Below, one piece after another: positions 1-7,475 of a stretch of DNA of 40,069 nt (position 1 is its first letter; every line of letters starts with the position of its first letter). A model generated the notes under the pieces. The model was not told the origin of the DNA, ran no database searches, and saw nothing but the letters and a program-made list of their open reading frames with translations. The DNA comes from Xenorhabdus khoisanae (GTDB lineage Bacteria > Pseudomonadota > Gammaproteobacteria > Enterobacterales > Enterobacteriaceae), in NCBI RefSeq assembly GCF_001037465.1, contig NZ_LFCV01000052.1, positions 1-40,069 on the forward strand, given 5' to 3'. A program made the position numbers and the translations under genes.

Positions 1-71
1 ATTCGATTTCAATTTCATAAGAACAGGCGGTAAGTCATCGGATGACCGATTATAACATCAATGCAGATCAT

Positions 72-409
72 TTATCCGATCAGCTTAATATCAATATCTG
101 CATCGGTTACCTGATAGTCCTTCCACAAATGGGTATAAATACTCACTTCATCAGGCCATCTATTTATCACAGAAAACCCTCTATTTAAGCATTCACTATG
201 AATAGCTTCATATCTTTTCTTTAAAAATAGCAATTTATCTCTAAAAAAATCACATGGCCTTTTCCCAATGTATACGCACTCAATGCTGACAGCGTGACAT
301 TACCTTGTTTTTTAACTATGTCATTGGGGATTCTGGTTAACTCTCTATGCTCTGCGAGTAAATGTTGATCACACAACTCGCTCGGTAGAATAACATTTAT
401 TCTTGTCAT
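72..409 (-). pseudogene. T4-type endonuclease V (pyrimidine dimer DNA glycosylase), frameshifted
   Basis: The first 53 residues from the ATG at 409 match the T4 DenV family: the start MTRIN, then SEL.DQHL.AE.REL.R. Family catalytic residues are present: Thr2 (the N-terminal nucleophile after Met removal), Arg3, Arg22, Glu23 and Arg26. The frame runs through GKGHVIF and stops at 221. One extra base in the seven-T run (minus strand) near 248-254 would restore the family frame, which reads GHVIFFRDKLLFLKKRYEAI and continues to a stop at 72-74. T4 DenV has GHVTFFYDKLEFLRKR at this point. The repaired product would be about 112 residues against 138 in T4, so the C-terminal DNA-contact segment is also short. 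Such enzymes nick DNA at cyclobutane dimers. As written it is broken; a homopolymer sequencing error is the alternative. No neighbouring repair genes are seen. Confidence 0.82.
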
Positions 410-1231
410 ATCTTGTAATGAAAATTTTTATTTTACGAGTATGTAAAGTGCCACAAATAAAGGTATTCCGCAAATATAAATTTTTATATTGCAATCATCA
501 AGGTTATTTATACATCAGTTAAAGCATAATTGTGAAATACAATACAAAAATAAGCTATTTAAGTAAGATTTAAATAGTACCACTTAGAAACAAATACCAG
601 ATTTGAACACGCTGCTATCTCAAACACAGATCCATAAACCATGTTCGGCGTCATACTAACATAATAAAAAATTTATATTTCCCAAATTTAAAAAACTTAA
701 CTTCATCCTGCTCTGAAAAGCAAAGTCACTGCTCTAAAAGTTTAAATACTCTTAACCTTTCATCTAACCTATTCTTTAAAATTTATATCCATTTCTAGAT
801 GATTACATCCCCTAAAGATATCATTACTGTCTTTTGTTTAAGGTTGGTTTATTGCATGTTTTGCCATTTAGGTCTACTTTATTTACGTGTACTGGATACC
901 CTACTTGTTTAGTACACCCTCATTTGCTTCTTATTTCGCTCTTTCCCTCCCTAGTACAGAGAGGGGCTTTTCTTGATTGATACATCACTCAAATAAGATT
1001 TAACCTATCGGCATAATCCCATCATCCAAACAACAATAATTTTTCTCAAGAACATATTTCTAGCACACCCTTATCATAAATTAAGAATTTATAATTGACT
1101 AATTTTGTTATAAATATATTTATGCCTTTCCATAAGAAGTAAAATAAATTCCATACATACTAATTAATATTATAACAATAATTAAAGTTACTTATTTTAC
1201 AGTCAAGTACGGAAAAAATAGGAACTCCATC
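410..1231. other. AT-rich gene-free stretch
   Basis: No convincing coding region on either strand in about 820 bases. A weak plus-strand terminator-like hairpin (CCCTC ... GAGGG then CTTTTC) lies near 943-972, preceded by a possible TGTACT/AGTACA hairpin near 889-923. This could end a small RNA, but I see no good promoter. The rest is low-complexity A+T that probably includes the promoter of the LPMO gene at its right end. Confidence 0.5.
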
Positions 1232-1825
1232 ATGAACATTAAAAAGTCATTACTTTTAGTGGGATTGACCGCTGTTAGTGCAACCCCATTCTTTAGTATT
1301 GCCGAACCTCCCTCTCGTCATGGATATATCGATACACCACCAAGCAGAGCACTTCTATGCTCTAAACTCGTTAACAAAGACTGTGGTCCCATCATGTATG
1401 AGCCACAATCAGTTGAAGGCGTCAAAGGCTTTCCACAAGGCGGCCCACCTGATGGACAAATTGCCAGTGGCGGCGTTGGTCAGTTCAATCAACTCAATGA
1501 ACAAAGTGCTGATCGCTGGCATCATGTCAACCTCAATAAAGGTGCTAATGAGTTTATATGGGCGTTAACAGCCCAGCATAGCTCCACTTCATGGCAATAT
1601 TTCATTACTAAACCTGATTGGGACCCAAATAAGCCACTAACTCGCGCGCAGTTTGATTTAAAACCCTTCTGTGAGCGTTTTGATAGTGGAAAAAGACCTG
1701 CCGAAAAAGTCAAAATAATCTGTAATGTTCCAGAACGCTCAGGATATCATGTTATTCTCGGTATATGGACAATTGACGACACCAATAATGCTTTCTATCA
1801 AGTTATTGATGCTGACATTAAATAA
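1232..1825 (+). CDS. AA10 lytic polysaccharide monooxygenase (CBP21-like chitin-binding protein)
   Basis: A 197-residue secreted protein that aligns along its whole length with Serratia CBP21, a single-domain AA10 LPMO that oxidatively cleaves chitin. Conserved stretches are HGYIDTPPSRA (30-40), YEPQSVEG, GFPQGGP, the second copper histidine His116 in TAQHSSTSW, YFITKP.WD, LTRAQFDL, and the C-terminal NAFYQVID with the axial Phe. His30 and His116 are 86 apart, exactly as His28 and His114 are in CBP21. Residues 1-24 form a signal peptide. The oddity is that the best signal-peptidase site (SIA|E, 24/25) leaves EPPSR in front of the copper-binding His, which in active LPMOs must be the first residue. 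It is a single gene with its own terminator at 1843-1868. The family is certain; activity of the mature form is not. Confidence 0.93.
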   Translation: MNIKKSLLLVGLTAVSATPFFSIAEPPSRHGYIDTPPSRALLCSKLVNKDCGPIMYEPQSVEGVKGFPQGGPPDGQIASGGVGQFNQLNEQSADRWHHVNLNKGANEFIWALTAQHSSTSWQYFITKPDWDPNKPLTRAQFDLKPFCERFDSGKRPAEKVKIICNVPERSGYHVILGIWTIDDTNNAFYQVIDADIK

Positions 1826-1842
1826 TATTTTTAAAATTAAAG

Positions 1843-1868
1843 AGTGCTGGGAAATCACCAGCACTTTT
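1843..1868 (+). terminator. Terminator of the LPMO gene
   Basis: An 8-bp perfect stem AGTGCTGG/CCAGCACT with a 7-base loop, followed by TTTT, 17 bases after the LPMO stop codon. Classic rho-independent form. Confidence 0.85.
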
Positions 1869-1937
1869 ATCTAAAAAAAACAAAATATTTCCAAGTAATA
1901 TTTATTTTCCGACTCAACCTTACCCTTTTAAAAAAAC

Positions 1938-2333
1938 ATGAAAAAATCAACTATTCTTAGAATTGCCAGACCAACAGATAACCTTGTTGAAATTACGGAT
2001 ATGTATTGCCAAGGTTTAAATTTCGCTATATTGGGTGAATTCAAAGATCATGATGATTTTGATGGTATTATGTTAGGGCATCCCAATTATTCTTGGCATC
2101 TGGAATTCACTCATCACCACAATACATATGTTGGAAAAGCACCGACGAAAGATAATTTATTAGCATTTTATATTGAAAATGAACTTGAATGGCAAGCACA
2201 AATAAAATCAATGCAAGAAGCCAGTTTTATTCTCCTGCCTTCTTATAATCCTTATTGGGATAAGCATGGAAAGACATTTGAAGATATTGATGGCTATCGC
2301 GTTGTATTACAAAATAGTGCTTCAGAAATTTAA
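1938..2333 (+). CDS. VOC (glyoxalase/bleomycin-resistance fold) family protein, YycE-like
   Basis: A 131-residue cytoplasmic protein. The pattern LRIARPTDNL (near 7-16), Y..GL.F.ILGEF..HD.FDGIMLG (23-47), WHLEFTHH (53-60), APTKDNLLAFYI (68-79) and the closing PYW..HGKTFEDIDGYRVVL (106-124) is that of the YycE-like branch of the vicinal-oxygen-chelate superfamily. Two beta-alpha-beta-beta-beta halves fit the length. Candidate metal or substrate residues are His54 and Glu56 in the first half and the terminal EDIDGYR strand. Substrate is unknown: members range from glyoxalases to drug-binding proteins. No strong ribosome-binding site is visible, only an A-rich leader. It stands alone between the LPMO terminator and an ERIC element. 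Confidence 0.75.
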   Translation: MKKSTILRIARPTDNLVEITDMYCQGLNFAILGEFKDHDDFDGIMLGHPNYSWHLEFTHHHNTYVGKAPTKDNLLAFYIENELEWQAQIKSMQEASFILLPSYNPYWDKHGKTFEDIDGYRVVLQNSASEI

Positions 2334-2388
2334 GCTTTTTCATAGTTAATTTAATGCTAAAAAATTATTTATTTTAGTATTAAGCGCT

Positions 2389-2513
2389 TATATCTGATAG
2401 ATTTCAAGTTGCATCGTAATGGTAAGGAAACGAATCCCAAAAACATAACTAACTATGCGACCAGGGTGAGTGAACGAAGCCGACAAAGATGTAACTTGGA
2501 AGATGACGGTATA
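2389..2513 (-). repeat. ERIC element (diverged copy)
   Basis: About 125 bases that align end to end with the reverse complement of the full ERIC copy at 39736-39862, with many point differences. Shared blocks are the terminal TATA..., ATTTCAAGTTGCA, GAATCCC..., CATA.CTAACTATG, GGGTGAGTGAACGAAGCC, and the closing AACTTG.AAGA.GACGG.TATA. It lies between the VOC gene and the convergent lysozyme gene, the usual intergenic, transcribed position of ERICs. Confidence 0.82.
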
Positions 2514-2536
2514 TAGCATATTAAGTTTGAATCTGC

Positions 2537-2971
2537 TTATGAGAGGAATGTTTGCTGTTCTGATTCCCTTCTACGGAGTAAATCCGGTATTTCTCGTCCA
2601 TCAGCCCGATCCCATTTCAAAAACTCTCTGGCAGCTCCTTGATAATCACCTGCATTCAATTTTTTCAACAATGTTGAATGGGTAAAATTACCCATTCCCA
2701 GATTGAAAATAAACGAGCATAAAGCATCAAATTGCCCCTGTGTTAGAGATACTTTAACTAATCGATGGATGGCAGCATAAATCGGGAGAAGATCTTGATG
2801 CAAAAATGCTTCTGCTTGTTGCACGGTAATCACTTGCCCAGGTTTGACTCCCTTTGTATGACCATATCCAATTGTCCACGGTTCAGCGCCAGTAGCGGGG
2901 TCAGGATATGCTTTCAATTTCAACCCTTCATAACTTTTGAGTTTATTAATACCATTTTCACTGATTTCCAT
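2537..2971 (-). CDS. Phage-type lysozyme (endolysin), GH24 family
   Basis: A 144-residue muramidase of the T4/P22/P2 lysozyme type, cleaving the MurNAc-GlcNAc bond of peptidoglycan. The catalytic triad is visible: Glu15 in KSYEG, Asp24 in YPDPATG, Thr33 in PWTIGYGHT, with the same 9-residue Glu-Asp spacing as T4 lysozyme. It also has QFDALCSFIFNLG and the C-terminal R(K)WDRADG..IP.LLRRRE.E block. Length is normal and the frame is intact. There is no signal peptide or SAR anchor, so it would need a holin, and none is seen. No other phage gene adjoins it. It is either a leftover of a lost prophage or a domesticated lysin (for release of toxins or bacteriocins); the sequence does not decide between these. 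Confidence 0.92.
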   Translation of the reverse strand: MEISENGINKLKSYEGLKLKAYPDPATGAEPWTIGYGHTKGVKPGQVITVQQAEAFLHQDLLPIYAAIHRLVKVSLTQGQFDALCSFIFNLGMGNFTHSTLLKKLNAGDYQGAAREFLKWDRADGREIPDLLRRRESEQQTFLS

Positions 2972-3190
2972 TCATTTTCTCCGCTGACAGATCGATCACC
3001 AAGTCAAAATCAGAACAAAAAACAGCCTAAACATAAAGTATAGACGAAGGAAAAATCAATGATGGCGCTATAGTAGCCAAGTTATAGAATTCCCACAGAG
3101 CACCAACAACAAAAATATCATTAAATTTCAATCAGATGATAAAATTTGCAAATTTTTTTTAAATTTTAAAAAAATAATTTATTAAATATC

Positions 3191-3218
3191 TTGACTCTTT
3201 TTGTTTTGAGCATAAAAT
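3191..3218 (+). promoter_or_regulatory. Sigma-70 promoter of the 3.2-3.4 kb leader transcript
   Basis: A -35 TTGACT (3191-3196) and a -10 TAAAAT (3213-3218) with a 16-base spacer. It is well placed to give a transcript that starts near 3225, covers a short peptide gene (3283) and ends at the hairpin at 3395-3425. Confidence 0.55.
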
Positions 3219-3282
3219 CCTCCCCAGAATTTAGATTTTCGTGAAGTAAATCACAATTTATAACCCTCCAAAGGACATCATC

Positions 3283-3357
3283 ATGAAATCTGTAAAATCT
3301 TTCCTCTCAAACGTACACTGCGTTGTTATTCGCTTATCAGCAACTCGCTTTATGTAA
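3283..3357 (+). CDS. Putative 24-residue leader peptide
   Basis: An ATG preceded by the good ribosome-binding site AAAGGAC (8-base spacing) opens a 24-codon frame, MKSVKSFLSNV...RLSATRFM, ending TAA at 3355-3357. I do not recognise the peptide. Three facts suggest a real gene: a promoter upstream, a strong RBS, and a rho-independent terminator 40 bases downstream. Its codons 11-14 (GTACACTGCGTT, 3313-3324) can pair, with one mismatch, with 3373-3384, a segment just before the terminator. That is the layout of a translation-dependent attenuator. Alternatively it is a free small protein, or the RNA is an sRNA with a fortuitous frame. Confidence 0.4.
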   Translation: MKSVKSFLSNVHCVVIRLSATRFM

Positions 3358-3394
3358 GCACTCACCCTATATAACGCACTGTACAGACAGAGAT

Positions 3395-3425
3395 AAGCCA
3401 GTTATTCATAACACTGGCTTTTTTA
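3395..3425 (+). terminator. Rho-independent terminator / possible attenuator
   Basis: Stem AAGCCAGT/ACTGGCTT (8 bp) with a loop of about 10 bases, running into a T-tract. It lies between the 24-codon peptide gene and the membrane-protein gene at 3585, so read-through could control that gene. Confidence 0.8.
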
Positions 3426-3584
3426 TCGCCTGTTCAGATCTAATGTAAATATTTCCTACTCCATATCGCTATCCATTCTCTTTTAATTGAACTACCATTC
3501 CGAGAAGTTTGTCTTACGAAGACCATAATTATTGTTTCCATAGCGACCAATTTTCAGAATTCACTTTAATATTGAGATAATTTT

Positions 3585-3935
3585 ATGAATTTAATGGATT
3601 TTCGTAGTTTGAAGTTAAAATCAGAATTGGGAATACTTGAGATTTTTTTACACCTTATTATCTGGCTTCTGATTATATTACTTACCGTGGGATTAGGTGC
3701 CTTTGTATTTCCTTACTATATGACTCGTTTTATCATTAGCAAAACGCATGTTATTGACCGAGATAGCGGGAAAATTATCGGTAAGTTAGATTGTGATATC
3801 AATTTAGTTCAAATACTGGGATACGTCATCATTTGGGCTATTCTCTCTTTTATTACATTTGGACTTTTATATTTTGTATACCTTTACAAAATCATAATGC
3901 ATTGCATTAATCATACACGAGTAATTTCTGAATAG
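3585..3935 (+). CDS. Small inner-membrane protein, two or three hydrophobic segments (DUF6693-like)
   Basis: 116 residues. A first long hydrophobic segment (near 19-45, ending AFVFPYYMTRFIISKTHVID) is followed by a short charged loop (near 54-70, DRDSGKIIGKLDCDIN). A second segment follows (near 73-101, LGYVIIWAILSFITFGLLYFVYLY). The two halves resemble each other (L.IIWLLIILLTVGLGAFVFPYY versus LGYVIIWAILSFITFGLLYFVYL), so it looks like an internal duplication. The pattern fits the DUF6693 family of uncharacterised proteobacterial membrane proteins. That assignment is from memory and is only moderately sure. No function can be given. It is preceded at 160 bases by a terminator that may attenuate it. 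Confidence 0.6.
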   Translation: MNLMDFRSLKLKSELGILEIFLHLIIWLLIILLTVGLGAFVFPYYMTRFIISKTHVIDRDSGKIIGKLDCDINLVQILGYVIIWAILSFITFGLLYFVYLYKIIMHCINHTRVISE

Positions 3936-3954
3936 ATCGTGATTGAATACATAA

Positions 3955-3990
3955 CAAAAAGCCTGAACCTTTCAAACAAAGAGTTCAGGC
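3955..3990 (-). terminator. Terminator of the Ail-like gene
   Basis: Perfect stem GCCTGAAC/GTTCAGGC. Read on the minus strand it is followed by TTTTT, about 95 bases after the stop codon of the Ail-like gene at 4086. A smaller hairpin (GATCATT/AATGATC) lies between. Confidence 0.7.
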
Positions 3991-4085
3991 GAAATGATCA
4001 TTCATAAAATGATCGCCAATAGATAAATTAGTTTAAAAAAGAAGCAATATATAAAGAGACATAAAAAACATGGATAAGTGAAAGC

Positions 4086-4649
4086 TTAGAAACGATAACC
4101 TACACCCAATACCCAAGTTCCAAGTTTGGCTTCTTTTAAATTTGCATATGAATATGAAGCATCAATAGCCCAGACAGGAGTAGGGTTAAATTGTAAACCA
4201 GCGCCGTAAGATAATGCTGTTTTTTTCTGAATATCTTTATCTCCTGATGCAGAAAAACCAGCTTCACTGCGAATCGCACCAATCAGACCATATGCACTGA
4301 TATAATCGTTAAAACGGTAGGTTGGGCCAGCCATCAGAGATGTATTTTTCCACCTGAATTTTGATGATGAACCAAAATAATTATACTCATGTACATATTG
4401 GGTATAAGTTAATGAACCGATAACGCCAAGTTTTTCATTAAACTCATAACGATATTTTAGATTTAAACCATACTGGTTTGTACTTAATTTCTCATCATTA
4501 TGGTAGATTTCCTTACCTTTATTCAGTGATGCGTTACTCTGAGCATACCCTAAAGAAATAGTGCTTTTACCACTATTGCTTGCGCAGGCATTAAAAGTAA
4601 GTATAGATAATCCCACAGCGATAGAAGCTGTTAATAGTGTTGTTTTCAT
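4086..4649 (-). CDS. Ail/Lom/OmpX-family outer-membrane beta-barrel protein
   Basis: 187 residues with a signal peptide (1-23, cleaved around ACA|SN) and eight predicted amphipathic strands. The first strand is STISLGYAQS; the barrel closes with the signature strand GTWVLGVGYRF ending in Phe, as needed for BamA recognition. Conserved family blocks include GLNLKYRYEFNEKLGVIGSLTYT, SLMAGPTYRFNDYISAYGLIGA, and ALSYGAGLQFNP...AIDASYSYANL. Ail-type proteins mediate adhesion, serum resistance or host-cell entry; OmpX is a general relative. The extracellular loop 2 region (HEYNYFGSSSKFRWKN) is short. It is monocistronic with a terminator at 3955-3990. Which subfamily it belongs to cannot be fixed by eye; host interaction is an inference. 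Confidence 0.9.
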   Translation of the reverse strand: MKTTLLTASIAVGLSILTFNACASNSGKSTISLGYAQSNASLNKGKEIYHNDEKLSTNQYGLNLKYRYEFNEKLGVIGSLTYTQYVHEYNYFGSSSKFRWKNTSLMAGPTYRFNDYISAYGLIGAIRSEAGFSASGDKDIQKKTALSYGAGLQFNPTPVWAIDASYSYANLKEAKLGTWVLGVGYRF

Positions 4650-5190
4650 AAATAAAAATTCTCTGTCATTTACGTTTGATGTATTCGTCTTACCAAGAAA
4701 AGCTTTCGGAATATACAGCGCTCATATCAAGAATTCAACTATAAGCGGAAGAACATCAATTTATTCCCCCAAAATTACACTAATAAAATTACAACGATGA
4801 TAAATTTTATTTAAATTCAAATTATTACATAGAAAAGCACCTGTTTTCAGAGCTCAAAAATCATCGATATATTCATATAAATCAAGACACTCAATTTATA
4901 AAAATATTTATTTATCAAATAATTAAAGAAAAACAATTCATTTATAATTTTAGGATATTTCCTAATATTAAAATAATGCAATGTGTAATTAGTTGACATT
5001 TTGTCTTTTAATAATTCTTAATTATAAATAGAAACAATGTATCACCAAAAGAAATAAATCAATTGATCATCCATTGTCTTTCAGCTCTTCAATCAAGAAA
5101 AATTTATTGATTAGACTCTAAAGGTATCTAAAAGAATAAACAGGCAACTACATCATAAGTTTTTATTCTCATATGTTAATTTATTATTCC
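4650..5190. other. AT-rich gene-free stretch upstream of the Ail-like gene
   Basis: About 540 bases, very A+T rich, with no supportable gene or RNA. It must contain the minus-strand promoter of the Ail-like gene at its left part. The right end meets a short ERIC-like palindrome (5191-5250). Confidence 0.5.
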
Positions 5191-5250
5191 TATACAATAA
5201 TCTTCAAGTTGCAACCAGTAAGGCAGCAACCTGAAAGAGAAATAGTGTAT
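5191..5250. repeat. Short ERIC-derived palindrome A
   Basis: 60 bases beginning TATACAATAATCTTCAAGTT and ending GCAACCTGAAAGAG...TGTAT, that is, two ERIC-like ends (TATAC...TTCAAGTTGC and its inverse) with the centre missing. It ends exactly where the stop codon of the glutathione S-transferase gene begins (5251), so it would form a hairpin in that mRNA. Confidence 0.5.
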
Positions 5251-5892
5251 TCAGCTAACGCTCAATTCCTTATAAGAAATCATTACATGCTCTCTGAATG
5301 CTGGTCTTTCTGTTAACTTATCATAATAATTAATCAGTGCCGGATGATATGGACGATTAATTTCTATATCGAAATAACGATAAAGTATATGACCAAACTG
5401 TATGTCAGCGAGAGTAAAATGATTACCGGCAATAAAATGATGTTGCTGTAGTTGTTTTTCGGCAATGTTCAACACATTACCCAACTTATGAATAGCCTTA
5501 GTTATTTCATCCTGATTTTGCTGTTGAGGTGCAGTACGGACTACTCGCCAGAATATGGGGGCAGTAAAATTCAGGGCAATATTTATTTTCGACCATTCAG
5601 CCCATTTATCTATATGTGTGCGAGCCTCAAGGTCTTCGGGCCAAAAAGGATCTTTCGCATATCGATTACTAAGATAGCGTAAAATAGCGCCTGTCTCCCA
5701 AATTGGCGAACCTTTGCCATCTCTGATAACAGGCACAGTTCCATTCGGGTTCATGGACAAAAATTCAGGTGTATCGTTGCCACCATATTTATGCCCAACA
5801 TCATAGCGAGTAAAAGAAAGCTCTAATTCACCAATGCACCACATCAACGCCTGAACATTAGATGAAGTTTTTCGTCCCCAAACTGTTATCAC
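5251..5892 (-). CDS. Glutathione S-transferase family protein (GstB-like)
   Basis: 213 residues. An N-terminal thioredoxin-like domain (1-80) carries WGRKTSSNVQ with the likely catalytic Ser10/Ser11, MNPNGTVPVIRDG with the cis-Pro, and the glutathione-binding WETGAILRYL (Glu-Thr/Ser pair). The all-alpha C-terminal domain (90-207) carries HFTLADIQFGHILYR (N-capping box Asp) and TERPAFREHV. The closest remembered relative is E. coli GstB (208 residues), a detoxifying GST. The start is a GTG with a GGGGG Shine-Dalgarno about 12 bases upstream; no ATG fits. The gene is flanked on both sides by shortened ERIC-like palindromes, and its neighbours give no pathway hint. Confidence 0.9.
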   Translation of the reverse strand: MITVWGRKTSSNVQALMWCIGELELSFTRYDVGHKYGGNDTPEFLSMNPNGTVPVIRDGKGSPIWETGAILRYLSNRYAKDPFWPEDLEARTHIDKWAEWSKINIALNFTAPIFWRVVRTAPQQQNQDEITKAIHKLGNVLNIAEKQLQQHHFIAGNHFTLADIQFGHILYRYFDIEINRPYHPALINYYDKLTERPAFREHVMISYKELSVS

Positions 5893-5911
5893 AGAATCAT
5901 TCCCCCTTTAA

Positions 5912-5977
5912 TATGCCCTTTATCTTTCAAGTTGTGACTTTTTTAGCAGAGCCGCAACTCAAAACTTATTTGATATA
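5912..5977. repeat. Short ERIC-derived element B (internally deleted)
   Basis: The first about 45 bases match the left arm of the full ERIC at 39736 (TATGCCC...TCTTTCAAGTTG...). The last 25 match its right arm (GCAACTC...TTGATATA), while the conserved ERIC core is absent. It lies between the stop of the amidase gene (6000) and the start of the GST gene. Confidence 0.5.
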
Positions 5978-5999
5978 CTTTATGGAAAATTGTTATTTA

Positions 6000-6764
6000 T
6001 TATCCAAAATACTTTTCGACTAAAGCATATAAAATGGCAATGGTTTCTATATCAGGCGCACCATCATAAGATGATGGGCGGAAGTGCATTTGGAATGCCA
6101 TGATTAAAGACCGAAAGTTATCACCTTCTTCTGTACCTGAAATATCATAACCATAACGCTTAAGCTGTTCTAAAATCGCGGCGGTATCAGGCAGGCAATA
6201 AGCAAATTGTCCGATATATTTTTGTTTAGTCGCTTCGTCATACCATGCCCCAACACCTACATCATATAGCTCTTTCCATGGGAAAGCTGGGCCTGGATCT
6301 GTTTTTCTCTGCCAGGCAATATCTGAATGCCCTACTACATGGGTTGGATGAATATCTGGATAACGTTGGACTATATTAATGGCCAGTACCTTAACCGCAT
6401 CAATTTGATCGGGATGATAAGGGGGAAAAGTCAGAACACCACTTTCATCACTAGCCTCATTCACAATCTCAATACCAATGGAAGTATCATTTAGACTTTC
6501 TCTTCCTGCCCAATAACTCACTCCAGCATGCCAAGCTCTTTCAAGTTCATCCACAAGATTGAAAATATGAATTTCTCTGAATCCAGCGGCCTGATAAGTC
6601 GGATCATCTGGATCCGGAACTAAGTAATGAGCACTGACGAGATTCCCTGTTAATGCCTGAATCGATCTTTCGAAATTCAGAGCAGTGTAATGCATAACTA
6701 AAAATCGGGAACGCCGGTTAAAGCTTTTGATTGAACGATACGAAACATAATCAATTTTATACAT
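6000..6764 (-). CDS. amiD: N-acetylmuramoyl-L-alanine amidase, AmiD type (amidase_2 plus peptidoglycan-binding domain)
   Basis: 254 residues from the ATG at 6764, which has a GGAG Shine-Dalgarno. The frame is open 40 codons further up, but that part is unlike the family. The zinc-amidase domain (20-165) has ligands His25 (VMHYTA), His146 (VVGHSDIAWQRKTDPGP) and Asp156, with catalytic Glu99 in GIEIVN. The C-terminal domain (185-254) has the three-helix peptidoglycan-binding fold typical of AmiD (LLRYGYDISG-like, AFQMHFRPSSYDG). Members cleave the MurNAc-L-Ala bond and also act on anhydro-muropeptides. E. coli AmiD is an outer-membrane lipoprotein. Here the protein begins MYKIDYVSYRSIKSFNRR with neither signal peptide nor lipobox, so it is either cytoplasmic (recycling) or exported another way. 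Confidence 0.9.
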   Translation of the reverse strand: MYKIDYVSYRSIKSFNRRSRFLVMHYTALNFERSIQALTGNLVSAHYLVPDPDDPTYQAAGFREIHIFNLVDELERAWHAGVSYWAGRESLNDTSIGIEIVNEASDESGVLTFPPYHPDQIDAVKVLAINIVQRYPDIHPTHVVGHSDIAWQRKTDPGPAFPWKELYDVGVGAWYDEATKQKYIGQFAYCLPDTAAILEQLKRYGYDISGTEEGDNFRSLIMAFQMHFRPSSYDGAPDIETIAILYALVEKYFG

Positions 6765-7475
6765 TATTGTTACTCCATTGTTTTTGCGATGTAACGCAGT
6801 GAATATCAAATCGCTGTAAAAAACGCATGCCACATTGTTGATATGATAAATCAACAGGCATGTTTGAGCACGATGTAAACTCACTTCGCCTCTTACTTTA
6901 AAATCCTCCTATAATTCAACAAAAAGATACTTGCCTGACAAGTGTCTTTCAGGAATATGATATTTATCTCGGCCAAATTCCCAGTTTGCAGTGGCTGATA
7001 AATGACTCTCAGCTTTGATAAATAGCTCTCTGTGGTAAGACATGCGAAATAGTAAACAATATACCAATAAAAAATAGAATGAAAATAAAACTATTATTAC
7101 CCAATATCTTGTTTTGGAATAATTTTATTAAAGATAGATATACAGAGGAATTTAATTACAAATAAATTTCATGAAATTATTATTAATTTATATCATGTTA
7201 AATAGATATAACTTCATTAAATTATCATGATTACCTAATCAAATATGGCATATTCAAAAATGATACCCAACCTCAATATTAAGGCTATTGACATGGTAAC
7301 TTTCATTTTTAGGTTGGATTTTGGTTTCTTTATAGCTGATATAAAAATCGATAATGTGAACACACCATCGTGATAATCGACATGTCCACAACCAAGGGCA
7401 ATCCGAAGCGCTTTGGCAGTAGTAAGATTGACAATTAGTCTAATCCCCACAGCATTCGAATTGCGAAGCGGGAAA
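6765..7475. other. Gap between amiD and yfaE
   Basis: About 710 bases without a supportable gene. A minus-strand frame at 7235-7492 carries the string LIVNLTTAKAL, which resembles the end of ABC-transporter substrate-binding proteins, but the surroundings do not, so it is at most a scrap. I see no clear terminator for the nrd operon here. Confidence 0.4.

Noticed and set aside
889..975. Small RNA ending in a hairpin near 943-972
   Set aside because: Short imperfect stem, short interrupted T-run and no clear promoter; left as a note in the gap entry.
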